Source of the DNA: Dehalobacter sp.
Lineage (GTDB): Bacteria > Bacillota > Desulfitobacteriia > Desulfitobacteriales > Syntrophobotulaceae
Assembly (NCBI GenBank): GCA_023667845.1
Contig: JAMPIU010000143.1
Location: 126,574 to 190,573, forward strand
Direction of reading: 5' to 3'
DNA length: 64,000 nucleotides
Of this stretch, positions 27,376 through 35,079 are shown in pieces (position 1 is the first letter of the stretch; each line of letters starts with the position of its first letter). A model generated the notes under the pieces. That model saw nothing but the letters and a program-made list of their open reading frames with translations. It was not told where the DNA came from and searched no databases. A program made the translations under genes and the position numbers.

Positions 27376-27666
27376 ATGCTGACAGGCAAACAGAAAAGGT
27401 TTTTAAGGGCTATGGGGAATGAAATGGAACCCATTTTAATCGTTGGCAAAGATGAAATTACAGATAATATGATTAAACAGGCCGCCGATGTGTTGGAGGC
27501 AAGAGAGCTGATTAAGGGACGGGTGCTCCAGAATTGTGCCGATGCCCCGAAAAATATCGCCTCCGAGCTGGCCGAAGCTACCCGTTCAGAATTGGTTCAG
27601 GTGATCGGGCGGAATTTTCTGCTCTATCGGAAGGCCAGCGAAAAACCAAAAATAGAGCTGCCCTGA
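27376..27666 (+). CDS. yhbY: CRM-domain RNA-binding protein YhbY
   Basis: 96-residue CRM domain protein associated with pre-50S particles. Typical MLTGKQKRFLRAMGNEMEPILIVGKDEITDNMI and the GNxxxLYR-like VIGRNFLLYRKA. Only 1 base separates it from the obg stop, so it is translated from the same mRNA, with GGAGGGAGG at the obg end as its ribosome site. Confidence 0.94.
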   Translation: MLTGKQKRFLRAMGNEMEPILIVGKDEITDNMIKQAADVLEARELIKGRVLQNCADAPKNIASELAEATRSELVQVIGRNFLLYRKASEKPKIELP

Positions 27667-27805
27667 CATATTTTTTTTTGCTGCCTTTACGGGGCCGAAT
27701 GCGTCATGCATGACAAAGAACGATTCACTATAGAGGGCGCAGCCTGACGTAAACGGCTATAGGTTACGGAGACTTGCCTAATAATAAAAATTTAGGAGAT
27801 AAATA

Positions 27806-28447
27806 ATGGAACGGAGTGTTCGCGAGTCAATCGCCGGCAGACGCCGGATTGGCATCATGGGAGGAACGTTTAATCCAATTCATTACGGCCATCTGGTGGC
27901 TGCGGAGACAGCCAGGGTCGAATTTGCGCTTGACAAGGTCTTATTCATCCCCACAGGCATTCCTCCGCATAAAGTTGATTACCAGATTGCAAATTCGGAT
28001 CTGCGTTTTGCGATGGTCGAAATATCTATCCGCGACAATGAGAATTTTATCGCATCCAGAATTGAGATCGACAGGGAAGGCCCTTCATACACCTATGACA
28101 CTTTAAAAGCCCTGCATCTGTTGTTCCCCGAACAGGAACTTTTTTTTATCACCGGTTCGGATGCGCTCCGGGATATTTTGAATTGGCGGGAAGCAGAAGG
28201 GATTATTGGAATATCCCAAATTATCGGGGCTTCGAGACCGGGGTATGAAATTGGTGTTTTTTTGGGAGAATTATTTGACAGATATCCTTATGCCCAAAAC
28301 AGAATATTCGAGATGGAAATTCCCGCTCTGGCTATATCTTCGACAGATATCAGAAAAAGGATCTGGAATAACAAGTCTATCCGTTATTTGCTTCCAGAAG
28401 AAGTGCGGCGTTTCATCATAGAAAATAATATTTACATCAGTAAATAA
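27806..28447 (+). CDS. nadD: Nicotinate-nucleotide adenylyltransferase
   Basis: Transfers AMP from ATP to nicotinate mononucleotide in NAD+ synthesis. 213 residues. The nucleotidyltransferase motif GGTFNPIHYGHLVAAE is at residues ~20-35 after a basic N-terminal lead of about 12 residues, and the ISSTDIRKR motif is near residue 175. ATG at 27806 follows TAGGAGATAAATA. It lies upstream of yqeK and rsfS as in Bacillus, with the small RRM gene inserted between. Confidence 0.95.
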   Translation: MERSVRESIAGRRRIGIMGGTFNPIHYGHLVAAETARVEFALDKVLFIPTGIPPHKVDYQIANSDLRFAMVEISIRDNENFIASRIEIDREGPSYTYDTLKALHLLFPEQELFFITGSDALRDILNWREAEGIIGISQIIGASRPGYEIGVFLGELFDRYPYAQNRIFEMEIPALAISSTDIRKRIWNNKSIRYLLPEEVRRFIIENNIYISK

Positions 28448-28451
28448 ACAT

Positions 28452-28481
28452 TTGACTTCCGATAGGATTGTATACTATAGT
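28452..28481 (+). promoter_or_regulatory. Predicted promoter of the RRM-protein gene
   Basis: TTGACT (28452-28457), 18-bp spacer, TATAGT (28476-28481), 48 bp upstream of the start codon. A competing TATACT lies at 28471. Confidence 0.45.
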
Positions 28482-28528
28482 AATAGTTGTTTCATACTAT
28501 AAACAAAATTATTTTAGAGGTGAATTCC

Positions 28529-28783
28529 ATGACAAAAACCCTGTACGTGGGCAATCTCCCCTGGAGTACGACTTCGGAGGAACTGACTGAGTACTTTGCT
28601 CGGTTTGGCAATGTAATCGGCAGCAGAATCATTACCGACAGAGAAACCGGTCGCTCAAGAGGCTTTGGCTTTGTAGAAGTTGCTTCAGAGGACGCCGAGC
28701 GCTTAGCAGAAGAACTTAACGGCAGTGAGTTCAATGGCCGTTCATTGACAGTAAACGAAGCGAGACCTCGCCAAACTGTCTAA
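28529..28783 (+). CDS. Small RRM-type RNA-binding protein
   Basis: 84 residues consisting of a single RNA-recognition motif: RNP2 LYVGNLPW at residues 4-11 and RNP1 RGFGFVEV at about 45-52. Such proteins occur in cyanobacteria and several anaerobes and are often cold- or stress-related; the targets are not known. I chose the ATG at 28529, 9 nt after AGAGGTG; the open frame upstream to 28487 lacks a ribosome site. It has its own promoter and interrupts the nadD-yqeK-rsfS order. Confidence 0.9.
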   Translation: MTKTLYVGNLPWSTTSEELTEYFARFGNVIGSRIITDRETGRSRGFGFVEVASEDAERLAEELNGSEFNGRSLTVNEARPRQTV

Positions 28784-28901
28784 TGTTTTTGGTTAGGGGT
28801 TTCTGTTAAGATAAATTCTGATCTTTAATGAGTCATAGGGCTCTATATAAATAGCACGAAGAATCCTGGTTTATCTTACATTTTCGGACCCTGGACCCGA
28901 G

Positions 28902-28934
28902 AGAATACGGTACAGCAAACTGTACCGTATTCTT
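28902..28934 (+). terminator. Hairpin after the RRM gene, terminator-like
   Basis: Perfect 14-bp stem AGAATACGGTACAG (28902-28915) with CTGTACCGTATTCT (28920-28933), loop CAAA. The tail TGTAGTTT is only weakly T-rich. About 60 nt upstream, TAAGATAAA (28807) pairs with TTTATCTTA (28870), a second possible long-range stem. Confidence 0.55.
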
Positions 28935-28941
28935 GTAGTTT

Positions 28942-29070
28942 GCCCACGGGTGGCCTAATGCCGCGACGTCCGTGGAGAGGAAGGCGTTAAATAGCCTTTA
29001 CGGTGCAGCGTTACCAAGGATGATATAAAGCTGCCGGTATCATGGACGGCAAGGAGCGCTAAACTAAGAG
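28942..29070. repeat. Intergenic repeat element B
   Basis: Carries TGGCCTAATGCCGCGACGTC (28951-28970) flanked by CCACGG and CCGTGG (28944-28949, 28970-28975), then GCGTTAAATAGCCTTTACGG (28984-29003) and TGCAGCGTTACC (29004-29015). The same words, in other order, occur at 40540-40615, and partly at 19941, 33766 and 34960-35010. Non-coding. Confidence 0.6.
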
Positions 29071-29082
29071 AGGTTGAACGTT

Positions 29083-29667
29083 GTGAACGACCGGCTGGAA
29101 TATTTCAGGACTTTAGCCTCACGAAAACTTTCGCTGGAAAGATTTCAGCACACGCTTGGGGTAGAAGCTCTAGCCGTGGAACTTGCCCCGAAGTTCGGTG
29201 TAAAAGAGGGAGATGCGGGCTTAGCTGCGCTTACCCATGACCTGGCTAAGGAGTATATTTATCCGGAACAGCTGAAAAAAGCCCGGGAATGGGGCCTTAT
29301 TCTTTATCCGGAAGATCTGGAAATTCCCCAGGTTATTCACGGAAGAGTCGCAGCTTATATGCTGCAGAACCTTTACGCGATAAAAAACGAGGATGTCCTG
29401 AATGCGGTTGCGAATCATACCTCGGGGAGACCGGGTATGTCCCTTCTGGAAATGTTGATTTACAGTGCCGATCTCACGGAACCCGGGAGGAATTTCCCCG
29501 GTGTAGACAAGCTTCGTCAGAAGTTGTATCATGACCTTAAGACAGGTACACTGGCTTGTGTGGAGCATACCTTGTACTATCTGAAGGAGAACAATAAACC
29601 GATTCATCCGCTGACGATTCTGACGTATGAAGATTTGAAAAATGGAAAAGCGTCTAAAGGAGGTTAG
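29083..29667 (+). CDS. yqeK: YqeK-type HD-domain Ap4A phosphohydrolase
   Basis: 194-residue HD-superfamily enzyme; YqeK proteins hydrolyse diadenosine tetraphosphate symmetrically. Metal ligands: H in RFQHTLGVEALA, HD in LTHDLAKEY, H in VIHGRVAAYM, H in VANHTSG and D in YSADLTEPGR. I chose the GTG at 29083, well spaced from GAGAGG; the TTG at 29074 is too close. rsfS begins 3 bp after the stop, so the two are coupled. Confidence 0.93.
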   Translation: MNDRLEYFRTLASRKLSLERFQHTLGVEALAVELAPKFGVKEGDAGLAALTHDLAKEYIYPEQLKKAREWGLILYPEDLEIPQVIHGRVAAYMLQNLYAIKNEDVLNAVANHTSGRPGMSLLEMLIYSADLTEPGRNFPGVDKLRQKLYHDLKTGTLACVEHTLYYLKENNKPIHPLTILTYEDLKNGKASKGG

Positions 29668-29670
29668 AAT

Positions 29671-30018
29671 TTGGAAATAAGTCATGACCAGCTGCAGAAA
29701 GTAGTTGACTTTATTGATGATAAAAGAGGCGGAAATATTTTGACCCTTGACTTAAAGGGAATATCCGTCATTGCAGATTATTTTATGATTGCCACGGCAA
29801 ACAGCACAACTCAGACCAAAGCAATTACCGAGTACCTTGCAGAAAAATTACCCGAGATCGGGATTTCGGTTTTAAGGATAGAAGGGCTTCCTGAAGCTCA
29901 GTGGGTGCTGATCGACTGTGGGGATCTGGTTATACATATTATGACACCAGATACCAGAGAGTTTTATAGTCTGGAAAGACTGTGGGCCGATGCCCGGGAA
30001 GTCGTATTATATAACTGA
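29671..30018 (+). CDS. rsfS: Ribosome silencing factor RsfS
   Basis: 115-residue protein that binds L14 on the 50S subunit and blocks subunit joining on starvation. Typical GNILTLDLKGISVIADYFMIATANSTTQTKAI, EGLPEAQWVLIDCGDLVIHIMTPDTREFYSLERLW. TTG start after a strong AAAGGAGG. Downstream an A/T-rich palindrome (30017-30045) may help end the transcript before the leuS leader. Confidence 0.95.
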   Translation: MEISHDQLQKVVDFIDDKRGGNILTLDLKGISVIADYFMIATANSTTQTKAITEYLAEKLPEIGISVLRIEGLPEAQWVLIDCGDLVIHIMTPDTREFYSLERLWADAREVVLYN

Positions 30019-30089
30019 TTTTTGATTCTATATAGAATTAAAATCTAAACGATTAAATCATTAATTTGAATATCCAATCTAATATTTTT

Positions 30090-30296
30090 ACGCTTTGAAG
30101 GAAAGCAGTACCTGAAAGGGATGAATCAGAGAGACGGCGGTTGGTGTGAGCCGTTTTCACCAGGCGGGGAACTCGTTCTTGAGCAGTGTCCGGGCAGCAA
30201 CGGATGCCGGTGAGAACCGTTATAATCTTTAAGCGCACAGAATTAGGGTGGTACCGCGGGAGCAAACTCTCGTCCCTTGGGGATGGGGGTTTTTAT
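30090..30296 (+). promoter_or_regulatory. T-box leader of leuS
   Basis: Stem I region with AGTA bulge (30107-30110) and the AGAGAGACGG...GGTTGGTG distal part, a candidate Leu specifier CTC at 30172-30174 (CTT at 30178 is an alternative), the invariant antiterminator sequence AGGGTGGTACCGCG (30245-30258), and a terminator stem ending in TTTTTAT (to 30296). Uncharged tRNA-Leu is expected to prevent termination and raise leuS expression. Confidence 0.93.
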
Positions 30297-30355
30297 CTAT
30301 TTTTGCAGAACAATTAAAGACTGTTCTGTTGGAAAGAACTTTGGAGGTCGGATCT

Positions 30356-32848
30356 ATGCAGGAAAGATATTTGTTCAACGAGATTGAGTCAAAATGGCAG
30401 AAAGCCTGGCTGGAGAACAAAGCAGGAAAAACTGAGGAGAATAGCGGTAAAGAAAAGTTTTATGCACTTGCCATGTTTCCATACCCATCTGGAAATTTAC
30501 ATATGGGACATGTCCGCAATTATTCGATCGTTGATGTGATTGCCCGCTTCAAAAGGATGCAGGGCTATGATGTGCTGCACCCGATTGGCTGGGATGCCTT
30601 CGGCCTTCCCGCTGAAAATGCCGCGATCAAGCATCAGACACCGCCGGCAGAGTGGACCTGGAAAAATATTGCGAACATGAAGCGACAGCTTCAGGAGATG
30701 GGTATTTCCTACGATTGGGACAGAGAAGTTGCAACCTGCCACCCCGAGTATTACCGCTGGACACAATGGATTTTTAATCAGTTCTATCAACATGGTTTGG
30801 TCTATAAGAAGAAGGCCGCTGTAAACTGGTGCCCGTCCTGCGCGACAGTGTTGGCGAACGAACAGGTCGTGGACGGCGCCTGCGAGCGCTGCGATACACC
30901 TGTTACCAAAAAAGATCTGGAACAATGGTTTTTCAAAATTACGGATTATTCGGAGCAGCTCTTAAATGACTTGGATAAGCTTACAGGCTGGCCGGAAAAA
31001 GTAAAAACCATGCAGCGCAACTGGATTGGCCGTTCTGAAGGGGCCGAAGCTAGATTTAAAATTGAAGGCACCACGGATATGATCACTGTATTCACGACCA
31101 GAGTCGATACGATTTTTGGCGTGAGCTATGTGGTTCTTGCCCCGGAACATCCGCTGGTTACACAGCTCGTCAAAGGAACACAGTATGAACAAGGCGTGCT
31201 CGCTTTTATCGAGAAGATGAAAGGCTTGAACGAAATTGCGAGAACCTCATCGGAAGCAGAAAAAGAAGGTATGTTTATCGGAAACTACTGCATCAACCCA
31301 TTAAGCGGAGAGAGGATCCCGATCTGGATTGCCAATTACGTTCTTCTCGAATATGGAACCGGAGCTGTTATGGGGGTTCCGGGACATGATGAAAGAGATT
31401 TTGCCTTTGCCGGGAAGTACGGTCTGCCGATCGCGAGAGTCATTCTTGATCCTAAAGTTTCCACTGCAGATAAAGATATGCCGATGAAAGAAGCGTATAT
31501 TGAAGACGGGACCATGGTCAACTCCCTTGATTTTGACGGACTGGATAACCGGATGGCCTGGGACAGGATGGCTGCCAAACTGGAAAAGCTGCAGCTTGGT
31601 GAGCGTAAAATCAATTACCGCCTTAGAGACTGGCTGATTTCCCGTCAGCGCTATTGGGGTGCGCCTATTCCGATGATTTACTGTGATACGTGCGGCGTTG
31701 TGCCTGTGCCGGATGACCAGCTGCCGGTGCTGCTGCCTGATGATGTCGTGTTCAAGGCCGGTGAAAACCCGCTGACCACTTCCCAGAGCTTTGTGCAAAC
31801 AACTTGTACGAAGTGCGGAGGCCCTGCCAGAAGAGAAACCGATACGATGGACACCTTCATGTGCTCTTCGTGGTACTATCTGAGGTATTGTGACCCGCGG
31901 AATCCGGATAAGGCTTTTGACGAAAAAAACGCTGCCAAATGGATGAACGTCGACCAGTATGTCGGCGGTGTCGAGCATGCGATCCTGCATCTGCTCTATT
32001 CACGCTTTTTTACTAAAGCCCTGAGAGATTTTGGCTACCTCCAGGTGGATGAGCCATTTGCGAATCTGCTTACCCAGGGAATGGTCTGCATGGACGGTTC
32101 CAAGATGTCCAAATCCAAAGGAAATGTCGTCAGCCCTGAGGAGATCATCGGCAAATATGGTGCAGACACGGCTAGAATGTTCATTCTGTTTGCTGCCCCG
32201 CCTGAACGGGATCTGGAGTGGAGCGAACAGGGTGTTGAAGGTTGCTACCGCTTTTTAAACCGTGTCTGGCGGCTTATTGTCCAGTATCAAGCTGCTCTGG
32301 CTTCTGCAGGAAATGGCAGTGCTACACGTGAATCCTTCGCGGAGCTCGATGCCAAAGCCAAACAAATGCGTTTTACCACGCACAGTACCATCAGGAAAGT
32401 TACCAATGATGTCGGCAGCAGATTTAATTTCAATACCGCGATCAGCTCCATTATGGAATTGGTTAACGCGCTTTACCTATATAAAGAAGAAAAAGATGCC
32501 AACCTGGCCGTTGCCAGAGAAGGCATTGAAACACTGCTGAAGCTCTTGGCACCGTTTGCGCCACATATCGCCGAAGAGCTCTGGGCAGAACTTGGAAACA
32601 CCGAAAGCATTCATAAACAGGCTTGGCCCATTGAAGATGAGACGGCGCTGATCGAAGAGGAGATCACGATTATTCTCCAGGTAAACGGAAAAGTTCGCGA
32701 CAAGGTTCAGGTCCCAGCCGAAATTTCTAAAGAGGGACTGGAAAAGATGATTCTGTCTTCAGAAAAAGTCAAACAGCACCTTGAAGGAAAAACCGTCATC
32801 AAAGTGATCACGGTTCCGGGTAAACTGGTGAATATCGTTGTGAGGTAA
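30356..32848 (+). CDS. leuS: Leucine--tRNA ligase
   Basis: Class I synthetase, 830 residues, bacterial LeuRS type. The HIGH motif reads H49-M-G-H52 ([13 protein letters not shown]). The CP1 editing domain includes the threonine-rich TTRVDTIFG segment. A LeuRS-specific zinc-like cysteine pair region (CDTCG, CTKCGG) precedes WYYLRYCDP, and [10 protein letters not shown] lies near residue 583. I chose the ATG at 30356 with TTGGAGGTCGG before it. The frame is open upstream to 30248, but that part is the T-box RNA, not coding sequence. Confidence 0.97.
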   Translation: MQERYLFNEIESKWQKAWLENKAGKTEENSGKEKFYALAMFPYPSGNLHMGHVRNYSIVDVIARFKRMQGYDVLHPIGWDAFGLPAENAAIKHQTPPAEWTWKNIANMKRQLQEMGISYDWDREVATCHPEYYRWTQWIFNQFYQHGLVYKKKAAVNWCPSCATVLANEQVVDGACERCDTPVTKKDLEQWFFKITDYSEQLLNDLDKLTGWPEKVKTMQRNWIGRSEGAEARFKIEGTTDMITVFTTRVDTIFGVSYVVLAPEHPLVTQLVKGTQYEQGVLAFIEKMKGLNEIARTSSEAEKEGMFIGNYCINPLSGERIPIWIANYVLLEYGTGAVMGVPGHDERDFAFAGKYGLPIARVILDPKVSTADKDMPMKEAYIEDGTMVNSLDFDGLDNRMAWDRMAAKLEKLQLGERKINYRLRDWLISRQRYWGAPIPMIYCDTCGVVPVPDDQLPVLLPDDVVFKAGENPLTTSQSFVQTTCTKCGGPARRETDTMDTFMCSSWYYLRYCDPRNPDKAFDEKNAAKWMNVDQYVGGVEHAILHLLYSRFFTKALRDFGYLQVDEPFANLLTQGMVCMDGSKMSKSKGNVVSPEEIIGKYGADTARMFILFAAPPERDLEWSEQGVEGCYRFLNRVWRLIVQYQAALASAGNGSATRESFAELDAKAKQMRFTTHSTIRKVTNDVGSRFNFNTAISSIMELVNALYLYKEEKDANLAVAREGIETLLKLLAPFAPHIAEELWAELGNTESIHKQAWPIEDETALIEEEITIILQVNGKVRDKVQVPAEISKEGLEKMILSSEKVKQHLEGKTVIKVITVPGKLVNIVVR

Positions 32849-32854
32849 GACGGT

Positions 32855-33574
32855 TTAAGAAAATAGCTGTTCAAGAGGGACAGACAAGCCTTCAAAATAT
32901 AGAGACTTGACCGTATCGTTGCTCTGATAAACGCGGTATTCCCTGATATCCTGTTCGGCAAAGCAGTATAAATACACTTCTCTGCGCCAGGGATTCACAA
33001 TCCAATATTCCAATATACCGGCCTGCAGATATAAACTTAGTTTTTTCAGCAGGTCTTTTTTTTGTGTTGAATCGGACAATACTTCAAGAACCAGGGTAGG
33101 TACGCCGGTATACCTGCCTTTTTCATTGATATTTTCAGTATCGCAAATCACAATCATATCAGGCTGGACAACATTTTTATTGTCACTGACTGAAAGGGTT
33201 ACGTCGAACGGAGAAGTCAGCGGACGGCATTTCTTGCCTTTGAAATAGTTGTACAGGACATTGGATATTTCCATGATGATGCACTGGTGGTCATAAGTAG
33301 GAGAAGCCAAAAGGTAGACCTCTCCGTCAATATACTCGTAGCGATTTTCACTTGATTCAGAGAGCATTAAAAAGTCTTCATACGTGATCTTTTCTTGGCC
33401 CCAGGAATAGCTTTCAGCTCTTTCAGCAACGACTGAAACATCTTTTCCGGGCTCCTCATAGCGTCTAACGACTACTGTTTTTTTGCCGTTTTTCGTGATA
33501 ATAATGTCTTCAAACCAGGCTAGCTTCAGATAGCGGCCAAAATTATTCTGGGCTTCAGTTGAGGTAATTTCCAT
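32855..33574 (-). CDS. Uma2-family PD-(D/E)XK nuclease fused to a Phd/YefM antitoxin-like N-terminus
   Basis: 239 residues. Residues 1-43 (STEAQNNFGRYLKLAWFED, IIITKNGKKTVVVRRYE) match the DNA-binding and dimerisation half of Phd/YefM antitoxins. Residues ~60-239 are a Uma2 (DUF820) domain: YEYIDGEVYLL, DHQ helix, VVQPDMIVI, then LVLEVLSDST and the Lys of DLLKKLSLY, giving an intact PD...ExV...K nuclease core, and EYWIVNPWRREV. The toxin-binding tail of Phd is thus replaced by a nuclease-like domain. Strong GGAGGTG ribosome site. The promoter is followed by two palindromes, suggesting autorepression. No toxin gene is adjacent. Function unknown. Confidence 0.85.
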   Translation of the reverse strand: MEITSTEAQNNFGRYLKLAWFEDIIITKNGKKTVVVRRYEEPGKDVSVVAERAESYSWGQEKITYEDFLMLSESSENRYEYIDGEVYLLASPTYDHQCIIMEISNVLYNYFKGKKCRPLTSPFDVTLSVSDNKNVVQPDMIVICDTENINEKGRYTGVPTLVLEVLSDSTQKKDLLKKLSLYLQAGILEYWIVNPWRREVYLYCFAEQDIREYRVYQSNDTVKSLYFEGLSVPLEQLFS

Positions 33575-33588
33575 TAGAGCACCTCCAC

Positions 33589-33615
33589 ATTAGCTAATAT
33601 AAAAAATTAGCTAAT
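33589..33615 (-). promoter_or_regulatory. Paired palindromic operator before the Phd-Uma2 gene
   Basis: ATTAGCTAAT occurs twice (33589-33598 and 33606-33615), each a perfect 10-bp palindrome, centres 17 bp apart, together an 11-bp inverted repeat. It lies between the -10 box and the ribosome site, where repressor binding would block transcription. Binding by the gene's own Phd-like domain is inferred. Confidence 0.65.
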
Positions 33616-33618
33616 GCA

Positions 33619-33646
33619 ATTGTAACATATTTACCAATTGTGTCAA
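33619..33646 (-). promoter_or_regulatory. Promoter of the Phd-Uma2 gene
   Basis: On the minus strand: consensus TTGACA (33646-33641), 16-bp spacer, TACAAT (33624-33619), about 45 bp upstream of the start codon. Confidence 0.7.
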
Positions 33647-33664
33647 ATTTAAATATACAGTTAA

Positions 33665-33701
33665 AACCAGCCACGATTCGAATAGAGAATCGTGGCTGGT
33701 T
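33665..33701 (-). terminator. Terminator of the tyrosine-rich small protein gene
   Basis: Perfect 15-bp stem AACCAGCCACGATTC (33665-33679) with GAATCGTGGCTGGTT (33687-33701). Read on the minus strand it is followed by TTTTAACTG. Confidence 0.7.
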
Positions 33702-33765
33702 TGCCACGGAAAATGACACACGAAGTGCCTGGTGTCAACACGTTAGGGATAACAAAGTGTTCAAC

Positions 33766-33792
33766 TGGCCTAATGCTGCGGTGCAATTCAGA
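33766..33792. repeat. Intergenic repeat fragment G
   Basis: TGGCCTAATGCTGCG (33766-33780) differs at one base from element B at 28951-28965 and is followed by GTGCAATTC, close to the GTGCAGCG word of the family. Non-coding, between the terminator at 33701 and the next gene end. Confidence 0.5.
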
Positions 33793-33808
33793 AGATCAGA
33801 ATGAGGAA

Positions 33809-34105
33809 TTAATAATAAGGGTATGGCCTGTAAGGCCCGTACGGGTAAGGGCCATAAGCATAACGGGAGCCGTAGGCCAGGCCTGCCCCGTAAGCAAAAG
33901 GAATACTCAGTGCTAAAGCGGCTATAGCCAGGAACGGAAGAAACAGAAATCCCGGGTTATTGGAATGAAACAGAATACCGTCCTGACGGACTTCAACAAT
34001 TTGTCCGTGGTAGGTTTTACCGTCAAAGAGACTTACTGTGGCCTGATTCCCTGCATAAGGAGCAACAAGTTCATAATTCAGATGGGTTCCTCTAAATAAT
34101 GTCAT
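33809..34105 (-). CDS. Small protein with Sm-like N-terminus, membrane helix and Tyr/Pro/Gly tail
   Basis: 98 residues. Residues ~8-45 (QATVSLFDGKTYHGQIVEVRQDGILFH) look like a short Sm/KOW-like beta barrel. Residues ~50-72 are a hydrophobic helix (FLFLPFLAIAALALSIPFAYG). The last ~28 residues are almost only Y, P, G, A and R (GPYPYGPYRPYPYY), a composition seen in spore-coat and surface proteins. The start is uncertain: ATG 34105 lies about 15 nt from AAGGAGG, while the GTG at 34120 touches it. Function unknown; a coat or envelope role is a guess. Confidence 0.65.
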   Translation of the reverse strand: MTLFRGTHLNYELVAPYAGNQATVSLFDGKTYHGQIVEVRQDGILFHSNNPGFLFLPFLAIAALALSIPFAYGAGLAYGSRYAYGPYPYGPYRPYPYY

Positions 34106-34272
34106 TGGGAGCGAGAGCACCTCCTTGTAAAAATTTGCCAGTTTCGGCTGATATATTCTATGTTTTGGAATAGAAATGGGAACATTCTCATGATCAGGTT
34201 TAAAGTTTAAGCGCGCTGATTAACTTGGAAACGGCAAAAAAATGTGATCCACACAAAGGAATTTGGAAGTAA

Positions 34273-34911
34273 ATGGAGAATAATGGAAAAAGAGGGGGGT
34301 ATGGACGTTTGGAGAAAAAGCTGAGGCTGCTTTGGTGGGGCATTTTGGGTGTATTACTGGTTCTGGCCGTTGTGAAACTGTTTTTGCCAGTAAACAGCCC
34401 GGTTGAAGTTAATCAGGCAGAAGAAAACAGGGAGATTGTGGTTTATATTTCGGGTGCAGTTGTGCATCCCGGTCTTTTGCGCCTCCCTTTGAATGCCAGG
34501 TTGGATGATGCGCTGCAGGCAGCGGAATTGACAGGTGAAGCTGACCTTGAAGTATTGAATCCTGCCCAAAAGCTCAAGGATGGACAAAAAATAATTGTGG
34601 CCTCAAAGAGTACCGGGACGGGTCAATTAACCGGAAATGAGGTCCAAAATAAGACTCAAAATAAGACCGAGAACAGCGTAGCTCAGTCGGCGGGTACAAC
34701 AGACGGATTATCGACAAAAGTCAATATCAATACCGCAGGTATTAATGAACTGGATACTATTCCGGGGATCGGTCCGGCCTTAGCCCAGCGAATTATTGAT
34801 TATCGTACGGAAAACGGGTGGTTCTCCGCACCGGAAGAGATTCAAAATGTTTCGGGGATCGGTTCAAAGACCTATGAGAAAATGGAGAAGTATATCTCTG
34901 TCGGTCCGTAA
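34273..34911 (+). CDS. comEA: Competence protein ComEA
   Basis: DNA receptor for transformation, anchored outside the membrane. 212 residues: a transmembrane helix at about 18-37, an SLBB domain at about 52-105 (VVYISGAVVHPGLLRLPLNARLDDAL), a polar Asn/Gln/Thr linker and a C-terminal double helix-hairpin-helix DNA-binding domain (VNINTAGINELDTIPGIGPALAQRIIDYR, then IQNVSGIGSKTYEKM). comEC follows downstream, separated by 168 bp containing repeat element D. Confidence 0.95.
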   Translation: MENNGKRGGYGRLEKKLRLLWWGILGVLLVLAVVKLFLPVNSPVEVNQAEENREIVVYISGAVVHPGLLRLPLNARLDDALQAAELTGEADLEVLNPAQKLKDGQKIIVASKSTGTGQLTGNEVQNKTQNKTENSVAQSAGTTDGLSTKVNINTAGINELDTIPGIGPALAQRIIDYRTENGWFSAPEEIQNVSGIGSKTYEKMEKYISVGP

Positions 34912-34929
34912 CGTGATAAAACAGTATGT

Positions 34930-35062
34930 CTGAGGCAAGTCTGTGGGCCACAATATCCGCGTGCCATGAAGGACACAATCCGCAAATAGCCGCGCTGCGT
35001 TATCCTGCTCCGCTCATAGCGGAACTGCAGCTCTCAGACTGATCATAGGGTGTTTGCATACT
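34930..35062. repeat. Intergenic repeat element D (reverse orientation)
   Basis: Its reverse complement contains AGCGGAGCAGGATAACGCAG followed by CGCGGCTATTTGCGG. This aligns with AGCGGAGCAGGGATGCAG of element A and with GGTAACGCTGCAC...GGCTATTT on the reverse of element B. Also a local GCTCCGCTCATAGCGGA hairpin near 35010-35026. Non-coding, between comEA and comEC. Confidence 0.5.
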
Positions 35063-35079
35063 AAAATGAAAAAAAGGTC

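Noticed and set aside
30248-30355. N-terminal extension of LeuRS
   Set aside because: This stretch is the T-box antiterminator and terminator RNA; the real start at 30356 has a proper ribosome site.
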